Shown: positions 32,901 through 44,000 of the stretch, one piece after another | Layout of the letters: each line of letters starts with the position of its first letter | Numbering within the stretch: position 1 is the first letter of the stretch | Source of the DNA: Actinoalloteichus fjordicus | GTDB lineage: Bacteria > Actinomycetota > Actinomycetes > Mycobacteriales > Pseudonocardiaceae | Reading direction: 5' to 3' | Assembly (NCBI RefSeq): GCF_001941625.1 | Contig: NZ_CP016076.1 | Span: forward strand, 3,720,001-3,784,000 | Length of the DNA stretch: 64,000 nt | Program-made: the position numbers and the translations under genes | The notes under the pieces: generated by a model | The model's database searches: none | What the model saw: only the letters and a program-made list of their open reading frames with translations | What the model was told of the DNA's origin: nothing

Positions 32901-34989
32901 CATACGCAGCAGTGATCTCACCCAGCGAATGCCCCGTCACCACATCCGGACGAACACCCCACGACTCCACCAAACGGAACAGCGCCACCTCAAACGCAAA
33001 CAATCCAGCCTGCGCAAACACCGTCCGATCCAACACAGAACCAGCACCAGAATCGGAATCGGAATCCGAGCCCTCGAACACCACCTCACTCAACACACCC
33101 GGCAACAACCCATCAAAAGCGGCACACACCGCATCAAAAGAATCCGCAAAAACCGGAAACGCGCCATACAACCCACGACCCATCCCCACCCACTGCGCAC
33201 CCTGACCCGAGAACAGAACGGCCAAGCCACTTCCCCGCCCAGCCACACCCGACGACACCGACGGATGCCTCTCCCCAGCCACCACCGCACGCAGACCCGC
33301 CACCACACCCACCCGATCGGCAGCCACCACCACCGCACGATGCTCCAACTCCGCGCGCGAGACACCGAGGGAGTAACCGAGGTCCGTGAGGGCCAGTCCG
33401 GGGCTCTGCTCGACGAAGGACAGCAGGCGGGCCGCCTGCGCGGACAGCGCCGCCGAGGAGCGCGCCGAGACACGAAGCGGGACGAGCGCAGCGGGCTCGG
33501 TCGACGGCTCCGGCTTCTCGGCAGCCGTCGCCGTCTCGGAATCCGCTGCCTGTCGGGAACCCACGGCCTGCCGGGAATCCGCTGCCTTCTCGGCGTCCGC
33601 GACAGCCGCCGGGGCCTGTTCCAAGATGACGTGCGCGTTGGTGCCGCTGACCCCGAAGGCGGAGATGCCGATCCGGCGCGGGCGTTCGGTCGCGGGCCAG
33701 GCCTGCGCCTCGCGCAGCAGCTCGACGTTCCCGGTGGACCAGTCCACGTGTGAGGTCGGTTCGGTCACGTGCAGGGTCTTGGGCAGTGTGGAGTGCTTCA
33801 TCGCCAGCACGGCTTTGATGACGCCGGTGACCCCGGCTGCGGCCTGGGTGTGCCCGATGTTCGATTTCAGGGTGCCGAGCCAGAGCGGCTGGTCGGCGCG
33901 CCGGTCCTTGCCGTAGGTGGCCAGCAGCGCCTGTGCCTCGATCGGGTCGCCCAGCGTCGTCCCGGTCCCGTGTGCCTCCACCGCGTCCACATCGGCGGCG
34001 GCCAGCCGGGCATCGATCAGTGCCTGGCGGATGACCCGTTCCTGGGAGGGACCGTTCGGCGCGGTCAGCCCGTTCGACGCGCCGTCCTGGTTCAACGCCG
34101 AGCCTCGGAGCACGGCGAGCACCTCGTGCCCGTTGGCGCGGGCGTCGGAGAGCCGCTCCACCATCAGCAGGCCGACGCCCTCACCCCAGCCGGTGCCGTC
34201 GGCGTCATCGGAGAACGCCTTGCATCGGCCGTCGACCGCGAGGCCGCGCTGCCTGCTGAACTGGACGAACGAGCCCGCATTGGCCAGGACCGCCACCCCG
34301 CCCGCGATCGCGAACTCGCACTCCCGTCTGCGCAGGGCCTGCGCGGCCAAGTGCAGGGCCACCAGCGAGGAGGAGCAGGCGGTGTCGATGGTGACCGCAG
34401 GACCCTCCAGCCCGTACACATAGGACAACCGGCCCGAGGCGACGCTGGCGGAGATGCCGGTGAGCAGGTGCCCCTCGACGTCCTCGGGAACGCTGCGCAG
34501 CCCGGTGGCGTACCCGGAGAGCCCGGCACCGACGAACACCCCGCCTGCGGCGCCCTTCACCGAGGTGGGCGCGATACCGGCGCGCTCGAACAGCTCCCAG
34601 GTCGCCTCGAGCAGCAACCGCTGCTGCGGGTCCATCCCGAGTGCCTCGCGCGGGGAGATGCCGAACAGCGAGGCGTCGAACCAGCCCGCGTCGTGCAGGA
34701 ACGCCCCTTTCCTGGTGTAGCTGGTGCCGGGCGCGTCCGGGTCCGGGTTGTACAGCGCCTCGAGGTCCCAGCCCCGGTCCTCCGGAAACCCGGTGACGGC
34801 GTCCTCGCCTGCGGACAGCAGCTCCCACAGATCCTCGGGGGAGCGGATGCCGCCGGGGTACCGGCAGCTCATGGACACGATGGCGATCGGCTCGTGGTCC
34901 GCCGCCTCGCGCTCGCGGAGCCGTTCGCGCGTCTCGTGCAGATCGACGGTGACTCGCTTCAGGTACTCGCGGAGCTTGTCCTCATTCAC
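20992..34989 (-). CDS. PKS-C: type I polyketide synthase, three ketoreducing modules
   Basis: A 4665-residue synthase that builds the main polyol segment. The GTG start at 34989 is preceded by AAGGTG. Class 1a N-terminal dock 1-31 ([15 protein letters not shown]). C1: KS 32-458, AT 589-899, dimerisation element about 941-983, KR 1209-1403, ACP 1481-1559. C2: KS 1581-2006, AT 2109-2413, element 2467-2503, KR 2704-2886, ACP 2981-3059. C3: KS 3079-3498, AT 3600-3926, element 3984-4023, KR 4231-4416, ACP 4507-4583. C-terminal dock 4594-4665 ([17 protein letters not shown], later AAALIERAL), which differs in type from those of PKS-A, -B and -D and suits the PKS-D N-terminus. All three ATs carry HAFHS, so malonyl. 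No DH or ER is present. Each module should leave a hydroxyl. Confidence 0.96.
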   Translation of the reverse strand: MNEDKLREYLKRVTVDLHETRERLREREAADHEPIAIVSMSCRYPGGIRSPEDLWELLSAGEDAVTGFPEDRGWDLEALYNPDPDAPGTSYTRKGAFLHDAGWFDASLFGISPREALGMDPQQRLLLEATWELFERAGIAPTSVKGAAGGVFVGAGLSGYATGLRSVPEDVEGHLLTGISASVASGRLSYVYGLEGPAVTIDTACSSSLVALHLAAQALRRRECEFAIAGGVAVLANAGSFVQFSRQRGLAVDGRCKAFSDDADGTGWGEGVGLLMVERLSDARANGHEVLAVLRGSALNQDGASNGLTAPNGPSQERVIRQALIDARLAAADVDAVEAHGTGTTLGDPIEAQALLATYGKDRRADQPLWLGTLKSNIGHTQAAAGVTGVIKAVLAMKHSTLPKTLHVTEPTSHVDWSTGNVELLREAQAWPATERPRRIGISAFGVSGTNAHVILEQAPAAVADAEKAADSRQAVGSRQAADSETATAAEKPEPSTEPAALVPLRVSARSSAALSAQAARLLSFVEQSPGLALTDLGYSLGVSRAELEHRAVVVAADRVGVVAGLRAVVAGERHPSVSSGVAGRGSGLAVLFSGQGAQWVGMGRGLYGAFPVFADSFDAVCAAFDGLLPGVLSEVVFEGSDSDSDSGAGSVLDRTVFAQAGLFAFEVALFRLVESWGVRPDVVTGHSLGEITAAYVAGVFSLEDACRLVAARGRLMQALPAGGVMVAIGAAEDEVRPVLSGVVDVAAVNGPRSVVVSGAEDAVAVVERHFAGLGCRTRRLVVSHAFHSALMEPMSADFAAVAESVDYRPAALPLVSLVSGEMAGEEVSTAGYWVRHVRDCVRFADGIETVHRTGVTRFLELGPQAVLTSMIGEIVEDATAVPAQRKDRPEAETLLAAVAALHTTGTPLDWAALLPGARRIDLPTYAFERERYWLAGSEPAAAAAEDPFWDLVADRELARALGVADDAPLDQVLPALAQWHRERESLSTVDSWCYRISWAPLVVEDLRPAGRWLLIVPPGHTGADWSTALADGLAAIGAEPVVLEQPGATADRETVAAALRAHTGQSFAGVVSLLALDERQHPDHPGLTVGLAATTTLVQALGDTGVTAPLWLLTDGATSVGEQDPVRHPVQAALWGLGGVIAQEHPDRWGGLIDLPSATDERGIRRVLTALAQGEENQIAVRGTGLLARRLVRAPRLTAGPDGWRGGGTVLIVGGTGALGAHAARWFARNGAEHILLASRRGPDTPGAAELVAELTDLGVRADALAGDAASTEQLRAVLAAVPQDAPLSAVVHAAGVLDDGVLAGLSTDRLAAVMEAKVQAAMNLHEVTSGTDLSAFVLFTSLAGAVGAAGQGGYAAANAALDAFAQWRTGQGLPATAIAWGSWAGTGMAADELAAQRTRRGGVLPMSPDLAVTALGRAVWHPGADVVVADIDWSRYTPVLSRTRPSPLLRELPEAAGVVAPASSAADLGLHEVLAGRTQAEQHAALLELVRAQTAGILGYSGSAAIDADRAFRDLGFDSLTAVELRNLLGAASGLPLSATLVFDYPTPALLAGHLAEQIVGTGGSAAAPSSAHAETGEPIAIVSMSCRFPGGVHNPDELWELLATGTDAIAGFPRDRGWYVDSLYHPDPDHPGTSYVAEGGFLDDAAGFDAGFFGISPREALAMDPQQRLLLEGSWELFERAGIDPIDVRGSRAGAFVGTNGQDYQLALMGAVDAGEGHSGTGNAASVVSGRVAYAFGLEGPAVTVDTACSSSLVAMHLAAQSLRSGECDLALAGGATVMATPGAFVAFSRQRGLAADGRCKAFAEAADGTGWSEGLGLVLLERLSDARRNGHPVLAVLRGSAVNSDGASNGLTSPNGPSQQRVIRQALANSGLDASEVDAVEAHGTGTSLGDPIEAQALLATYGRDRPDGQPLWLGSVKSNLGHTQAAAGIAGVIKMVQAMRHGVLPKTLHVDAPSPHVDWSSDAIALLTEQTPWPVTDRPRRAGVSSFGVSGTNAHLLLEEVPAEPGAEPVRMPVSVTPWAVSARSPEALRAQAARLRSFVEDAPEIDPVDVGCALATTRSVHAHRAVVIGGDREELIAGLGALADGRVDPRVVTGIAAGPGRLAVLFSGQGAQRVGMGRELYGAFPVFAESFDAVCAGFDGLLPGVLSEVVFEDSDSGSGSVLDRTVFAQAGLFAFEVALFRLVESWGVRPDVVTGHSLGEITAAYVAGVFSLEDACRLVGARGRLMQALPEGGAMVAVAASEDEVRPLLSDVVGIAAVNGPGSVVVSGAEVAVSAVAAHFASLGRKTRRLVVSHAFHSHLMDPMLVEFAGVAEGVRFESARLPVVSLVSGEVAAEEISTAGYWVRHVRECVRFADGIEALHRTGVTRFLELGPQAVLTSMVAEIVGDATVVSALRKDRPEAETLVGAMAALHTTGTPLDWAALLPGARRIDLPTYAFHRQRYWPEPAAHSTTEYDTRTDGAFWAAVEEQDLDALAGTLRVDQAPLRDVLPAMNAWRRRLAAQSELESWRYRVNWQPLLDLGPDTPEGEWLLVAGSAAEDTDAIAEALRVGGATVTPLCLSDDDLAEALTRDTAQQIILADPGVDELLTVLHLLDTEDSRAQLWVLTHGAVTTGRSDPLSDPERAQLWGLGRVAALEQPTRWGGLIDLPANLDRRGLARLCRVLADGTEDQVAIRGSAVLGRRLVPAPLAGPATGWSPRGTVLVTGGTGGLGAHIARWLARSGADHLVLTSRRGPAAPGAAALTEELTGLGTRAEVLACDVTDREALAALTARLAAEGTPVRAVVHAAGQTGLRSLAETSVADLAEMIHAKVTGARHLHEVLADTELDAFVLFSSIAAIWGSGGQAAYAAGNAYLDALAEHRRSLGLAATSIAWGPWSGDGMAAADGAEEALRRRGLRPMDPDAAVTALHSSVEHQLTTTVVADVDWSAFAPGFTALRASPLLAGVPAAVEAVADGASGGGTGDRLRQRLAGLPAADRDRAIDELVREQVALVLGHRDAAAIAPERAFSDLGFDSLTAVELRNRLTEATGLALPTTLAFDHPNSAALARLVRTELLGEDGPTPAGPVIDTAGDEDPIVIVAMSCRFPGGVRSPEDLWQLVVDGTDAISRFPENRGWDLAGLGGSAAERQGGFVYDADTFDPGFFGISPREALAMDPQQRLLLESCWELFERAGIDPTALRGSATGVFIGAGSSGYGAALTEVPDGVAGHLLTGSASSVASGRIAYLLGLEGPAISLDTACSSSLVALHLAAQSLRGGECELAVVGGVTVMSTPNAFLEFGRQGGLAPDGRCKAFSDEADGTGWSEGVGLLLVERLSQARRLGHDVLATVRGSAVNSDGASNGLTAPNGPAQQRVIRQALAGAGLESSEVDAVEAHGTGTALGDPVEAQALLAGYGLGREPERPLWLGSIKSNIGHTQSAAGVAGVIKMVQAIRHGLLPVTLHADRPTTKVDWSAGAVRLLTEPMSWPETGRPRRAAVSSFGISGTNAHTILEQAPESPTGVEPADRPDRPAPWLVSARTAEALRAQAANLLAGIGEADPADVARTLAHHRATLEHRATVSGANGGELTAGLRALAEGEQTAGVLTGIARPGARAAFLFTGQGAQHAGMGRGLYAASEVFAEAFDAAAAYLDAELDRPLAELVFAEPGSPEAALLDHTGYGQPALFAYEVALFRLAEAHGLSADYLVGHSIGELAAAHVAGVFSLADACRVVAARGRLMQALPSGGAMVAVQATADEVRPLLSGIAAQSGAEVPAGAEVPAGAEVPGAATLAAVNGPASVVVSGDEDAVLAIGAEFAARGRKVRRLRVSHAFHSPRMEPMLADFGRVMATVDFQPPRTAVVSTVTGAPATEAELCSPGYWVEQVRATVRFGDAVSYLDSAQVTRFLELGPDAVLTALAAAGLPANQERSFIPAARADSTDEQDTFTAALGAWHVHGGRVDWTPVVSGGRRIALPTYPFQRQRLWLDPSVPTAAAEDTVLWEAVERADLADLTHTLGLTEDAPLGEVLPALNSWRRRLHDSSTADSWRYDVGWSPLAAPGEPVALGSWLLIEPESADEYLAEVTAELTGPASDLVRLAHRDALDDPAKLAAAAEGVTGVLFPAGWQGGAEADALLALLRALAGAGLGAPLWCLTRGAVGTGPGDPVTDPGQAMVWGLGRVAALEFPRGWGGLIDLPATRDQGVLRRLPGLLSGAAGEDQLAVRSAGVFGRRLVRVGAATGGPEWATRGTALVTGGTGALGGQVARWLAGGGAEHLVLTSRRGPGSPGAEELAEELRGYGVRVTLAAFDASDAEALSALLSGLAEQGEQVRVVVHAAGVSEVNTLAETSSDQFERVLAAKVAGARNLDAAFADTELDAFVLFSSIAGIWGSGGQGAYAAANAYLDGLAELRRARGLRATAVAWGPWGGGGMVSGPEAAQGLERLGLRLLAPELAILALRRSLAEDRTTVTVADVDWSRFAAGFTALRPSPLLGELPEVAAALREKQPADTGSGSALRAALAATEPGERHGMLVRLVREQAAGALGYHDAHELDVERAFADLGFDSLTAVEFRNALTAATGLRLSATLVYDHPTPAALAGELLAGILPESAEPADPAEAELRRALAGIPLERFRKAGLLDTLLRLADGDAAGADAGAGEEYDDLDAAALIERALGASPTARVEG
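20996..21001 (-). promoter_or_regulatory. Ribosome binding site of PKS-D inside the end of PKS-C
   Basis: GGAGGG on the minus strand overlaps the last codons of PKS-C; the PKS-C TGA is followed by one base and then the PKS-D ATG. This is a classic arrangement for coupled translation and equal protein amounts. Confidence 0.75.
21240..25755 (-). other. Module C3: KS-AT(malonyl)-KR(A-type)-ACP
   Basis: KS with TACSSS (about 25255) and [10 protein letters not shown] with [20 protein letters not shown] and HAFHS; it also holds an in-frame tandem repeat of GAEVPA not seen in the other ATs. The post-AT dimerisation element reads [18 protein letters not shown]. The KR lacks LDD and has [17 protein letters not shown], the A-type Trp signature. 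ACP serine in [11 protein letters not shown] (about 21350). Predicted hydroxyl at C9. Confidence 0.88.
23681..23734. repeat. 18-bp tandem repeat, three copies, in C3 AT
   Basis: Unit GGCACTTCGGCTCCAGCC at 23681-23698, again at 23699-23716, and a third shortened copy. It encodes GAEVPA repeats between LLSGIAAQS and [10 protein letters not shown]. The frame is kept. Confidence 0.85.
25810..30250 (-). other. Module C2: KS-AT(malonyl)-KR(A-type)-ACP
   Basis: KS with TACSSS (about 29735). AT with GHSLGE and HAFHS; half of this AT is identical at DNA level to E1. Dimerisation element [18 protein letters not shown]. The KR has [15 protein letters not shown] in place of LDD and [19 protein letters not shown], the A-type signature; the usual AAAN reads AAGN, keeping the Asn. 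ACP serine in [11 protein letters not shown] (about 25929). Predicted hydroxyl at C11. Confidence 0.88.
27983..28500. repeat. AT tract copy 2 (identical to 13879-14396)
   Basis: The C2 partner of the perfect 518-bp tract in the E1 AT. Outside it the two AT domains diverge quickly, for example in the linker and in the Ser-Asp repeat, so the boundary is sharp. Confidence 0.85.
32501..33366. repeat. AT tract copy 1 (about 99% identical to 43361-44226)
   Basis: 866 bp of the C1 acyltransferase match B4 at a constant offset of 10860 bp with only about six mismatches, including a 468-bp run without differences. Identity falls off abruptly at 33367. Confidence 0.85.
33036..33078. repeat. Ser-Asp microrepeat in C1 AT
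   Basis: Hexamer units (GGAATC on the plus strand) encode [11 protein letters not shown] between EVVFEG and [10 protein letters not shown]. The same length is seen in the B4 copy, as expected from the shared tract. Confidence 0.7.
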
Positions 34990-35064
34990 GCTCTACACCT
35001 TGCCTACGCAGCAGTGCCGAAAGAACAATCGAAATACCAAAGGAAACCGGGTAGTCGGGCCGGA

Positions 35065-38000
35065 TCACGAGGTGCCGAACTGCTTGTCGATGAAGTCGAA
35101 CATCTCGTCGTCGCTGGCTGCGCCGATCCGGTCGGTCACCGAGTCGCCCGCGTGGTCGGCCTTGAGCTCGTCCAATCGGGACAACATGGCCCGCAGTCGG
35201 CTGCTCACCGCAGCCTGCGCCGCATCGTCGGAGGTGAGATCGGAGATCGCCGCGTCCAACCGGTCCAGCTCGGCATTCATCGAGGCGCCGGGCTGCTCGT
35301 CGGCATCGGCGAGCTGCGCCTGGAGGAATTCCGCCATATCCGCTGCGGTCGGGTGGTCGAACAGCAGGGAGCCGGGCAGGCGCAGCTCGGTGGCAGCGGC
35401 CAGCCTGTTGCGCACGTCCAGGGCCATCAGCGAGTCGAATCCGTAGTCCTTGAACGCGCGAGCCGGATCGACCTCCTGTGGGCCCGCGTGCCCGAGGGTC
35501 CGCGCGACCTGTGATCGGACCAGTTCCAGCAGTTCCAGTCTCCGCTGGGCGGGCAGCATTCCGGCGAGCCGGTCGCGCAGCCCGGCACCCGCCCTGGCGG
35601 CTGTCGAGGACCGCCGGCGGGCGGGAAGCAGCCCGCTGAGCACGGCCGGAACGGCATCGCCCTGCCCACGCAGGGCGACCCGGTCGAACTGGGCGGGCAG
35701 GGTGACCGTCTCTCCGGTGGCCAGCGCCGCGTCGAACAGGGCGAGCCCGGTCTCCGAGGACATGGCCACCACGCCGCCTCGGCCGAGCCGAGCACGGTCG
35801 GCGTGGTCCAGACCGCCGGTCAGCTCGCTCGTCTCGGCCCACAGACCCCAGGCCATCGACAATGCGGGCAGACCCTCGGCGCGTCGGCGCAGCGCCAGCG
35901 CGTCCAGGTAGGCGTTGGCCGCCGCGTAATTGCCCTGCCCCGGGGTGCCGAGGGTGCCCGCAAGCGAGGAGAACAGCACGAACGCGGAGAGATCCAGCCC
36001 TCGGGTGAGCTCGTCGAGGTGACGCGCGGCGTCCACCTTGGGCCGCAGCACGCGATCCACGGATTCCGTGGTCAACGAGCCGATCACGCCGTCCTCGAGC
36101 ACCCCGGCGAGGTGAACGACACCACGCAACGGCCACTCGTCGGGGATCTCGGCGAGCAGGGCGGCCAGTTCCTCCCGGTCGGCGGCGTCGCAGGCCACCA
36201 CCTCGGCCTGCGCGCCGAGCGCGGCGAGTTCGGCCACCAGTTCATCGGCTCCGGGTGCCCGGGTACCCCGGCGACTGCTCAGCACCAGGCGTCGAACCCC
36301 GTGCACCTGCACCAGGTGTCGGGCGACGAGCCCGCCGAGGACTCCGGTGCCACCGGTGACGAGCACGGTGGAGGCGGGATCGAAGGCGACTGCCCCACCG
36401 TCGGACGATTCGGGCAGCTCGACCGCCCTCGGCACGAAGGTCGCACCGCCTCGGATCGCCACCTGTGGCTCGGCGGCGGCAAGCACCCCGGGCAGGACGT
36501 CTGCCTCGGTCCCGTCGTCCCCGAGGTCGACCAGCAGGAGGCGACCGGGGTTCTCCGACTGCGCCGTGCGCAGCAGCCCCCAGATCGCGGCCGCACCGGG
36601 GTCCGGCGTCACGCCCGCGCAGCTGACCGCGTGCCGGGTGAGCACGACCAGCAGCGCGTCGGCGTACCGGTCCTCGGCCAGCCAGTCCTGCACCAGCCGT
36701 AGTGCCGCGTGCACTGCGGTATGCGGGTCGCCGCCCGCCAGCGGCGCGATCACGACCTCGGCAGGAACCTCGCCCAGGTCGGCGAGCGAACCGACCGGGC
36801 GGGCCGACAGGGCGGTCGCACTCACCGGGACGCCGGTGTCCAGCAGTGCCCACGGCCGGTCCGCGCCGTTCTCGGGCGCGGCGGTGAGCCGGAGCGGCTG
36901 CCAGGCCAGTCCCAGGAGCGGCCCGGCCCCGGTCCGGTCACCGCCGAGCCTGCTCCGGTCGAGCGGACGCAGTCGGACCGCCGTCGCGGACAGCACCGGG
37001 TTCCCGTCCTGATCGGCAACCGTGACCGACACCTGGTCCTCGCCTGCCACGCCGAGGTGCACCCGGATGCGGCCTGCGCCGGGCGAGTACAGCCGGACCC
37101 CGGTCCAGCCGGTGGGGACCAGGCCTCGGCTCTGGTCGTCGGCGATGAGCAGCGCGGTGGTGAGCAGACCGGGATGCAGCCCGAACCGGGCGGCGACCGG
37201 GTCCTCCTCCTCGGGAAGGTCGATCTCGGCGAACAGGTCGGTGTCTCGGCGCCAGAGGGCACGCACGGTGCCGAACCGCGATCCGAGCGCAGTGCCCCCG
37301 TCGGCGATCCGCTGATGCAGCTCATCGGGGTCGGCTTCGACCGCGTCCGGCGGCCAGTTGCCAAGGTCGGTGCCGGGGTCGGCGAATTCCTCGGCAAGCA
37401 GGCCTGCTGCGTAACGGGTCCACCGCCCGGTCCCGTCGTCCTCGTGCGGACGTGCGTGGACGGTCAGCGGGCGGTGCCCCGACTCGTCCGGTGCGGCGAC
37501 GGCGACCTGCACCTGCAAGGCAGCGTCGTGAGACAGCGGCAGCGGCAGCAGCACGTCGAGCTGGGCGAGGTGGCCGAAACCGACCCGGCCCCCGGCCTGT
37601 AGCGCCAGTTCTGTCCACAGCGCCTCGGGCACCACGGTGACGCCGTCGACGGTATGATCGGCCAGCCAGGGCTGGCCGGGCACCGACAGCCGTCCGGTCA
37701 ACACCACCCCGTCGGCTTCGGCGAGGTCCACCGCCGCTCCCAGCACCGGATGGTCGGCGTCGGCGAGGCCCAGCGACCCTGGGTCGCCTGCGCCTGCCGT
37801 TCCGAGGGACACCTCGGGCCAGTAGCGGCTGTGTCGGAAGGGATAGGTGGGCAGTTCGACGTGCCGAGACCGGTGCCCGGCGAACGCGGCCGACCAGTCG
37901 ATCCGCCTGCCGTAGATCCAGGCCTGGGCGAGGCTCTCGTACAGCTGCGCGAGTCCGCCCTCGTCCCGGCGGAGTGTGCCGACGACCAGTGCCTCGACCT

Positions 38001-41000
38001 CGACGGTGTCCAGCGTGTCGTGCACGGGCATGGTCAGCACCGGATGTGGCGAGGCCTCCACGAAGGCGGTGTATCCCTCGGCTGCCAGCGCGGCGATCGC
38101 GGATTCGAAGCGGACGGTCTCCCGCAGATTCCGATACCAGTACCCGGCGTCGAGCTCGGCGGTGTCGATCCGGCCGCCCGTCACGGTGGAGTAGAACCCG
38201 ATGCCGCTGCCGCGCGGCGCGACGTCGGCCAGGGCCGTGAGCAGGTCCGCCTCGATCCGCTCGACCTGCGCCGAGTGCGAGGCGTAGTCCACCGGGATCC
38301 GCTTCGCCCGGATGCCGTCCGCCTCGCACTCCGCGGCGAACGCGGCCAGTGCCTCGGGGTCGCCGGACACCACCACGGCGCGGGGACCGTTCACCGCGGC
38401 CACCGACACCCCGCCGCCGAACTCGACGAGTCGAGCACGGACCTCGGCCGCAGGCAGGCCCACCGAGTACATGCCGCCGTGCCCGGCCAGGGTCTCCGCG
38501 ATCAACCGGGATCGCAGGCACACCACCCGGGCACCATCGGTCAAGGACAGGGCGCCCGCGACCACGGCGGCGGCGATCTCGCCCTGTGAGTGGCCGACCA
38601 CCGCATCCGGTGTCAGGCCGAAGGACTCCCAGACCGCGGCCAGGGAGACCAGCATGGCGAACAGCACCGGCTGCACCACGTCCACCCGGTCCAACAGGTC
38701 CTGATCACCGAGCGCGTCGTAGACCGACCAGTCCACCCAGCGGTCCAGTTCTTCGGCGCACTCGGCGAACCTGGCGGCGAACGCCGGGGACGACTCCAGC
38801 AGTTCCCGGCCCATTCCGATCCACTGTGATCCCTGGCCGGGGAAGACGAAGGCCACCGCGCCGGGGCGGTGCGCGGCGCGCGATTCGGCCTCGCCTGTGG
38901 CCAGGGCGCGCAGCCCCGTCAGCAGTTGCTCCCGACCGGTGCTAGCAACGACGGCGCGGTACTCGAAGGTCGACCGGGTGGTGGCCAGCTCGTGCCCCAC
39001 CGCAGCCACATCGGCCTCGGGGTTCTCCGCCGAGAAGGACAGCAGCCGTTCGGCGTAGGCACTCAGGGCGGCTGCCGAGCGCGCCGAGAGCACCCACGGC
39101 ACCAGGGCGGGGGCCTGGCCCGCCGGTTCGGGAAGCAGGTCGGCAGGCCCCTCCTCGATGATCACATGTGCGTTGGTGCCGCTGATGCCGAAGGAGGAGA
39201 TCCCGGCCCGTCGCGGACGGTCCCCGACCGCCCACGGCACCGGCTCAGTGAGCAGCCGAACCGCACCGGCCTCCCAGTCCACATGGGACGAGGGCGCATC
39301 GACGTGCAGTGTCCTGGGCAGCACGCCGTGCCGCATCGCCTGCACCATCTTGATCACGCTGGCCACTCCGGCCGCCGCCTGGGTGTGCCCCAGATTCGAC
39401 TTGACCGAGCCCAGCCACAGCGGCTGCTCGACGGATCGATCCCTGCCGTAGGTGGCGAGCAGCGCCTGCGCCTCGATCGGGTCGCCGAGGGTGGTCCCGG
39501 TGCCGTGCGCATCCACTGCGTCCACATCGGACGGCGCCAGCCCCGCGTCGGCCACCGCGCGGCGGATCACCCGCTGCTGTGAGGGGCCGTTCGGTGCGGT
39601 CAATCCGTTCGACGCGCCGTCGGAGTTCACCGCCGAGCCCCGCAGCACGGCGAGCACCGGGTGCCCGTTGCGCCGTGCATCGGACAACCGCTCCACCAAC
39701 AGCACACCGACGCCCTCGGACCAACTCGTACCGTCGGCGGCATCGGCGAAGGGTTTGCACCGGCCGTCCGCAGCGAGGCCGCGCTGCCTGCTGAACTCCA
39801 CGAACACGGTGGGGGTGGCCATCACGGTGACCCCGCCGACCAGGGCCAGCGAGCACTCGCCCTGCCGAAGTGCCTGGCGGGCCCAGTGCAGCGCCACCAG
39901 TGAGGAGGAGCAGGCGGTGTCGATCGAGACGGCAGGCCCCTCCAGCCCGAGTGCGTAGGCCACCCGGCCGGAGACGATGCTCCCGGCCGCGCCGACGCTG
40001 ACATGCCCTTCCGCATCGTCCCCGCCGCCGGAGAGCAGGGCCCCGTAGTCCTGGTACATGACGCCTGCGAACACCCCGGTCGGGCTGCCGCGCAGTGCGG
40101 CCGGATCGATGCCCGCCCGCTCGATCGCCTCCCAGGAGGTCTCCAGCAGCAACCGCTGTTGCGGATCCATCGCCAGCGCCTCGCGCGGGGAGATGCCGAA
40201 GAAGCCCTCGTCGAAGCCGCCGACGTCGTCCAGGAAGCCACCGCTGCGGGTGTAGCACTTGCCGGGTGTGCCGGGGTCGGGATCGTAGAGCGCGTCGAGG
40301 TCCCAGCCTCGGTCGGCGGGGAACTCGGCGATGCCGTCGCGCCCCTCGGCAAGCAGCTGCCAGAGCTGTTCCGGCGAGTCGACCCCGCCCGGATAGCGGC
40401 AGGCCATGGCGACGATGGCGATCGGCTCGTCGTCGCCATCGGGTTGGCTGCGACCGGTCGGGGCGAGGTCGTCGAGAGGTGCCGCGCCGACGAACAGCTC
40501 GCCGTCCACCAGTTCGGCCAGCCGTTCCGGGGTCGGGTGATCGAAGATCAGGGTCGCGGGCAGTCGCAGCCCCGTCGCCTCGGCGAGGCCGTTGCGCAGC
40601 TCGAGGGCGATCAGCGAGTCGAAGCCCAGTTCCGCGAAGGTCCGGTCGGCGGGCACCGATTCCGCTGAACCGTGGCCGAGTACCGAGGCCACCTGCGCGC
40701 GCACCAGTGCGAGCAGGGCACGCCGCCGATCGGCGGCGGACAGCCCGGCAAGCCGTTGGCGCAGGCCGCCCGCGTCCGCTGCGCCGGTGAGCGCTGCGGT
40801 GCGGCGGCCTGCCGGCACCAGACCGCGCAGGATGCCGGGCAGCGAGGAGCCTTGCGCACGCAGGGCGGTCGGGACGAGCTTGACCGGTACGAGCAGGCAG
40901 TCCCGACCGGAGACCGAGGCGTCGAACAGCGCAAGCCCCTCCTCCGCGGACAACGCCGACACCCCGCCCCGACCCAACCTCGCCGAAGACGCGACGCCCG

Positions 41001-44000
41001 CCAACTCGCTCTCCTGGTCCCAGAGCCCCCAGGCAAGCGAATGCGCGGTCCGGCCGACGCCGCGCCGATGCTGGGCGAGGGCGTCCAGACAGGCGTTCGC
41101 CGCCGCGTAGTTGCCCTGCCCCGGGGTGCCGACCAGCCCGGCAAAGGAGGAGAACAGCACGAAGGCGGACAACTCCGCCGACTCGGTCAGCTCGTGCAGG
41201 TTGATCGCGGCGTCGATCTTGGGCCGCATCACCCGGTCGATCCGGTCGGCATCGAGCGAATGCAGCACGCCGTCGTTCACCACCCCGGCCGCGTGCACCA
41301 CGCCCCGCACCGGGTGTTCCGCCGGAATCTCCCGCAGCGTCGCGGCAAGGGCCGCCCGGTCCGCCGCATCGCAGGCGACGATCCTTGCCTGTGCGCCGAG
41401 CGCGGTCAGCTCGTCCAGCAGCTCGACGGCACCCGGTGCCTCGATGCCTCGGCGGCTGAGCAGCAGCAGATGCCGGACGCCGTTGGCCCGGACCAGATGT
41501 CTGCTGACCAGCGCACCCAGCGCACCGGTGGCCCCGGTGACGACCACGGTTCCCTCCGGTCCGAAACGCGCAACGGGTTCCGGATCAGGTGCGGCCTGGG
41601 TCAGCCTCGGGATCAGAACGCGGCCCGCCCGCACCGCCACCTGCGGTTCCCCGGAGGCGACGGCGGCCGCGAGCACATCGGCGGATGCGGTGAGATCGTC
41701 GGTGTCGATCAGCACGAAGCGGCCGGGGTTCTCCGACTGGGCCGAGCGGGCCAAGCCCCAGGCAGCCGCGCCGCAGAGGTCGATGCAGTCCTGCGGGTCA
41801 CCGTGGTCCGGCGTGCTGTCGGTGTCGACCGCCCCGCTGGTGAGCAGGATCAATCGCGAGTCGGCCAAGCGGTCGTCGGCCAGCCAGGTCTGCAACACGT
41901 GCAGCGTGTTGGCGGTGCTGGCGCGGATTCGGGCGGCGGCGGCCTCGCCGTCCCAGGATGCGGCGCGGTACGCGAGCACGACGACGTCCGGTGCGGGTTC
42001 GGTGTCGAGTCGATCTATGAGCGCGGCGAGGTCGGCAGGGGTGTCGAGACCGGCGACACTGTTGCGCAGCGCCTCGGTGAGGTCTGCGTCGCCGACCACC
42101 GACCACCGCGCCGCCGAGGCCGTCTCGGCCACCGGATGTTCGATCCAGGACAGCCGGTACAGCGAGTTCGCACCGGGTCTGGCAGGCGCGGCAGTGAACG
42201 GCCGCAGCACCAGCGAATCCGCCGAGAACACCGGGTTCCCGGCCGGGTCCTCGACGCTCAGGGCGGCGGTGTCGGCGGAGCGGGGCCGCACTCGGACGCG
42301 CAGGGTGGTGGCGCCTGCGGCGTGCAGCGCGGCACGCGAGAGCGAGAACGGCACGAGTGGTTGCCCGCCCTCCGCGCCGAGCCCGGTCAGCGAGACCGCG
42401 TGCAGGGCCGCATCGAGCAGCGCGGGATGCAGGCCGTACCGACGGGCCTGGGCTCGTTGATCCTCGGAAAGCCGGACCTCGGCGAACACGTCCTCGCCCC
42501 GGCGCCACGCGGCGGTGAGGCCCTGGAAGGCAGGGCCGTAGGCCAGCCCCGCGCCGGAAAGCCGGTCGTAGAGCCCGGTGACGTCGATCGGCTCGGACCC
42601 CGTCGGCGGCCAGACCGGGTCCACCGTCGCGGGAACCTGTTGCTGCGCGGTCAGGATGCCGGCGGCGTGCTGAATCCAGTCCTGTCCCTCGGTGCAGGAG
42701 AAGACGGTGATCGGGCGGCCCTGCTCCGCTGGTTCGCCGACGACGACCTGTAGTCGGGTGTCGTGTCGGGTGAGAGTGAGCGGGGTGTGCAACGTGAGCT
42801 CCGCCAGGTGCGGGGCGCCGACGTGATCCCCGGCATGGACGGCGAGCTCGACCAAGGCGGTGCCCGGCAGGATCACCGCACCGTGCACGACATGATCGGC
42901 CAGCCAGGGGTGCGTCCGGGTCGAGATCCGCCCGGTGAACACCAGACCGTCGGTGCCTGCCATGGTGACCACGGCACCCAGCAATGGATGCTCCGTCGAG
43001 GCCAGACCCGCAGCGGTGACATCGGCTGCGTCCAGTCCCGACTCCGGCCAGAACCGCTCGTGTTGGAAGGCGTAGGTGGGCAGGTCGATCTGTCGGGCGC
43101 CGGGGAGCAGTGCGGCCCAGTCCAGCGGGGTGCCGGTGGTGTGCAGGGCGGCCACGGCGGCCAGCAGCGTTTCGGCCTCGGGCCGGTCCTTGCGTTGGGC
43201 GGGCACGGCCGTGGCGTCCTCGACGATCTCGCCGATCATCGAGGTGAGCACTGCCTGTGGGCCCAGTTCGAGGAATCGGGTGACTCCGGTTCGGTGCACC
43301 GTCTGGATGCCGTCGGCGAAGCGAACACACTCCCGAACATGCCGCACCCAATACTCGGGGGTCGAGACCTCCTCCTCCGCCATCTCACCCGACACCAATG
43401 ACACCAGGGGAAGCGCCGCAGGCCGATAATCCACCGACTCCACCACCGCCGCGAAATCAGCCGACATCGGCTCCATCAACGGCGAGTGAAACGCATGCGA
43501 CACCACCAAACGACGAGTCCGACAACCCAGACCCGCGAAATGCCGCTCCACCACCGCGACCGCATCCTCGGCACCCGACACCACCACCGACCGAGGACCA
43601 TTCACCGCCGCGACATCCACCACACCCGACAGCACCGGACGAACCTCGTCCTCCGCCGCCCCGATGGCCACCATCACCCCACCAGCGGGCAACGCCTGCA
43701 TCAACCGACCCCGCGCCGCCACCAGACGACACGCATCCTCCAGCGAGAACACCCCCGCGACATACGCAGCAGTGATCTCACCCAGCGAATGCCCCGTCAC
43801 CACATCCGGACGAACACCCCACGACTCCACCAAACGGAACAGCGCCACCTCAAACGCAAACAATCCAGCCTGCGCAAACACCGTCCGATCCAACACAGAA
43901 CCAGCACCAGAATCGGAATCGGAATCCGAGCCCTCGAACACCACCTCACTCAACACACCCGGCAACAACCCATCAAAAGCGGCACACACCGCATCAAAAG

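Larger units (their letters stand above)
30310..34895 (-). other. Module C1: KS-AT(malonyl)-KR(B-type)-ACP
   Basis: KS with TACSSS (about 34375). A long repetitive linker between KS and AT ([16 protein letters not shown]-like, about 33535-33600). AT with GHSLGE and HAFHS, nearly identical in DNA to the B4 AT. Dimerisation element [15 protein letters not shown]. The KR has LDD ([10 protein letters not shown]) and [12 protein letters not shown], so B-type, unlike C2, C3 and D. The KR nucleotide motif starts VGGTG rather than TGGTG, and the serine motif is FTS rather than FSS; both are mild changes and activity is expected. Predicted hydroxyl at C13. Confidence 0.87.

Noticed and set aside
36955-37755. 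Reading B5 as an ordinary DH-KR module that extends the polyene to a hexaene
   Set aside because: The catalytic Asp and YGP motif are missing, so dehydration is not expected, although the domain is full length.
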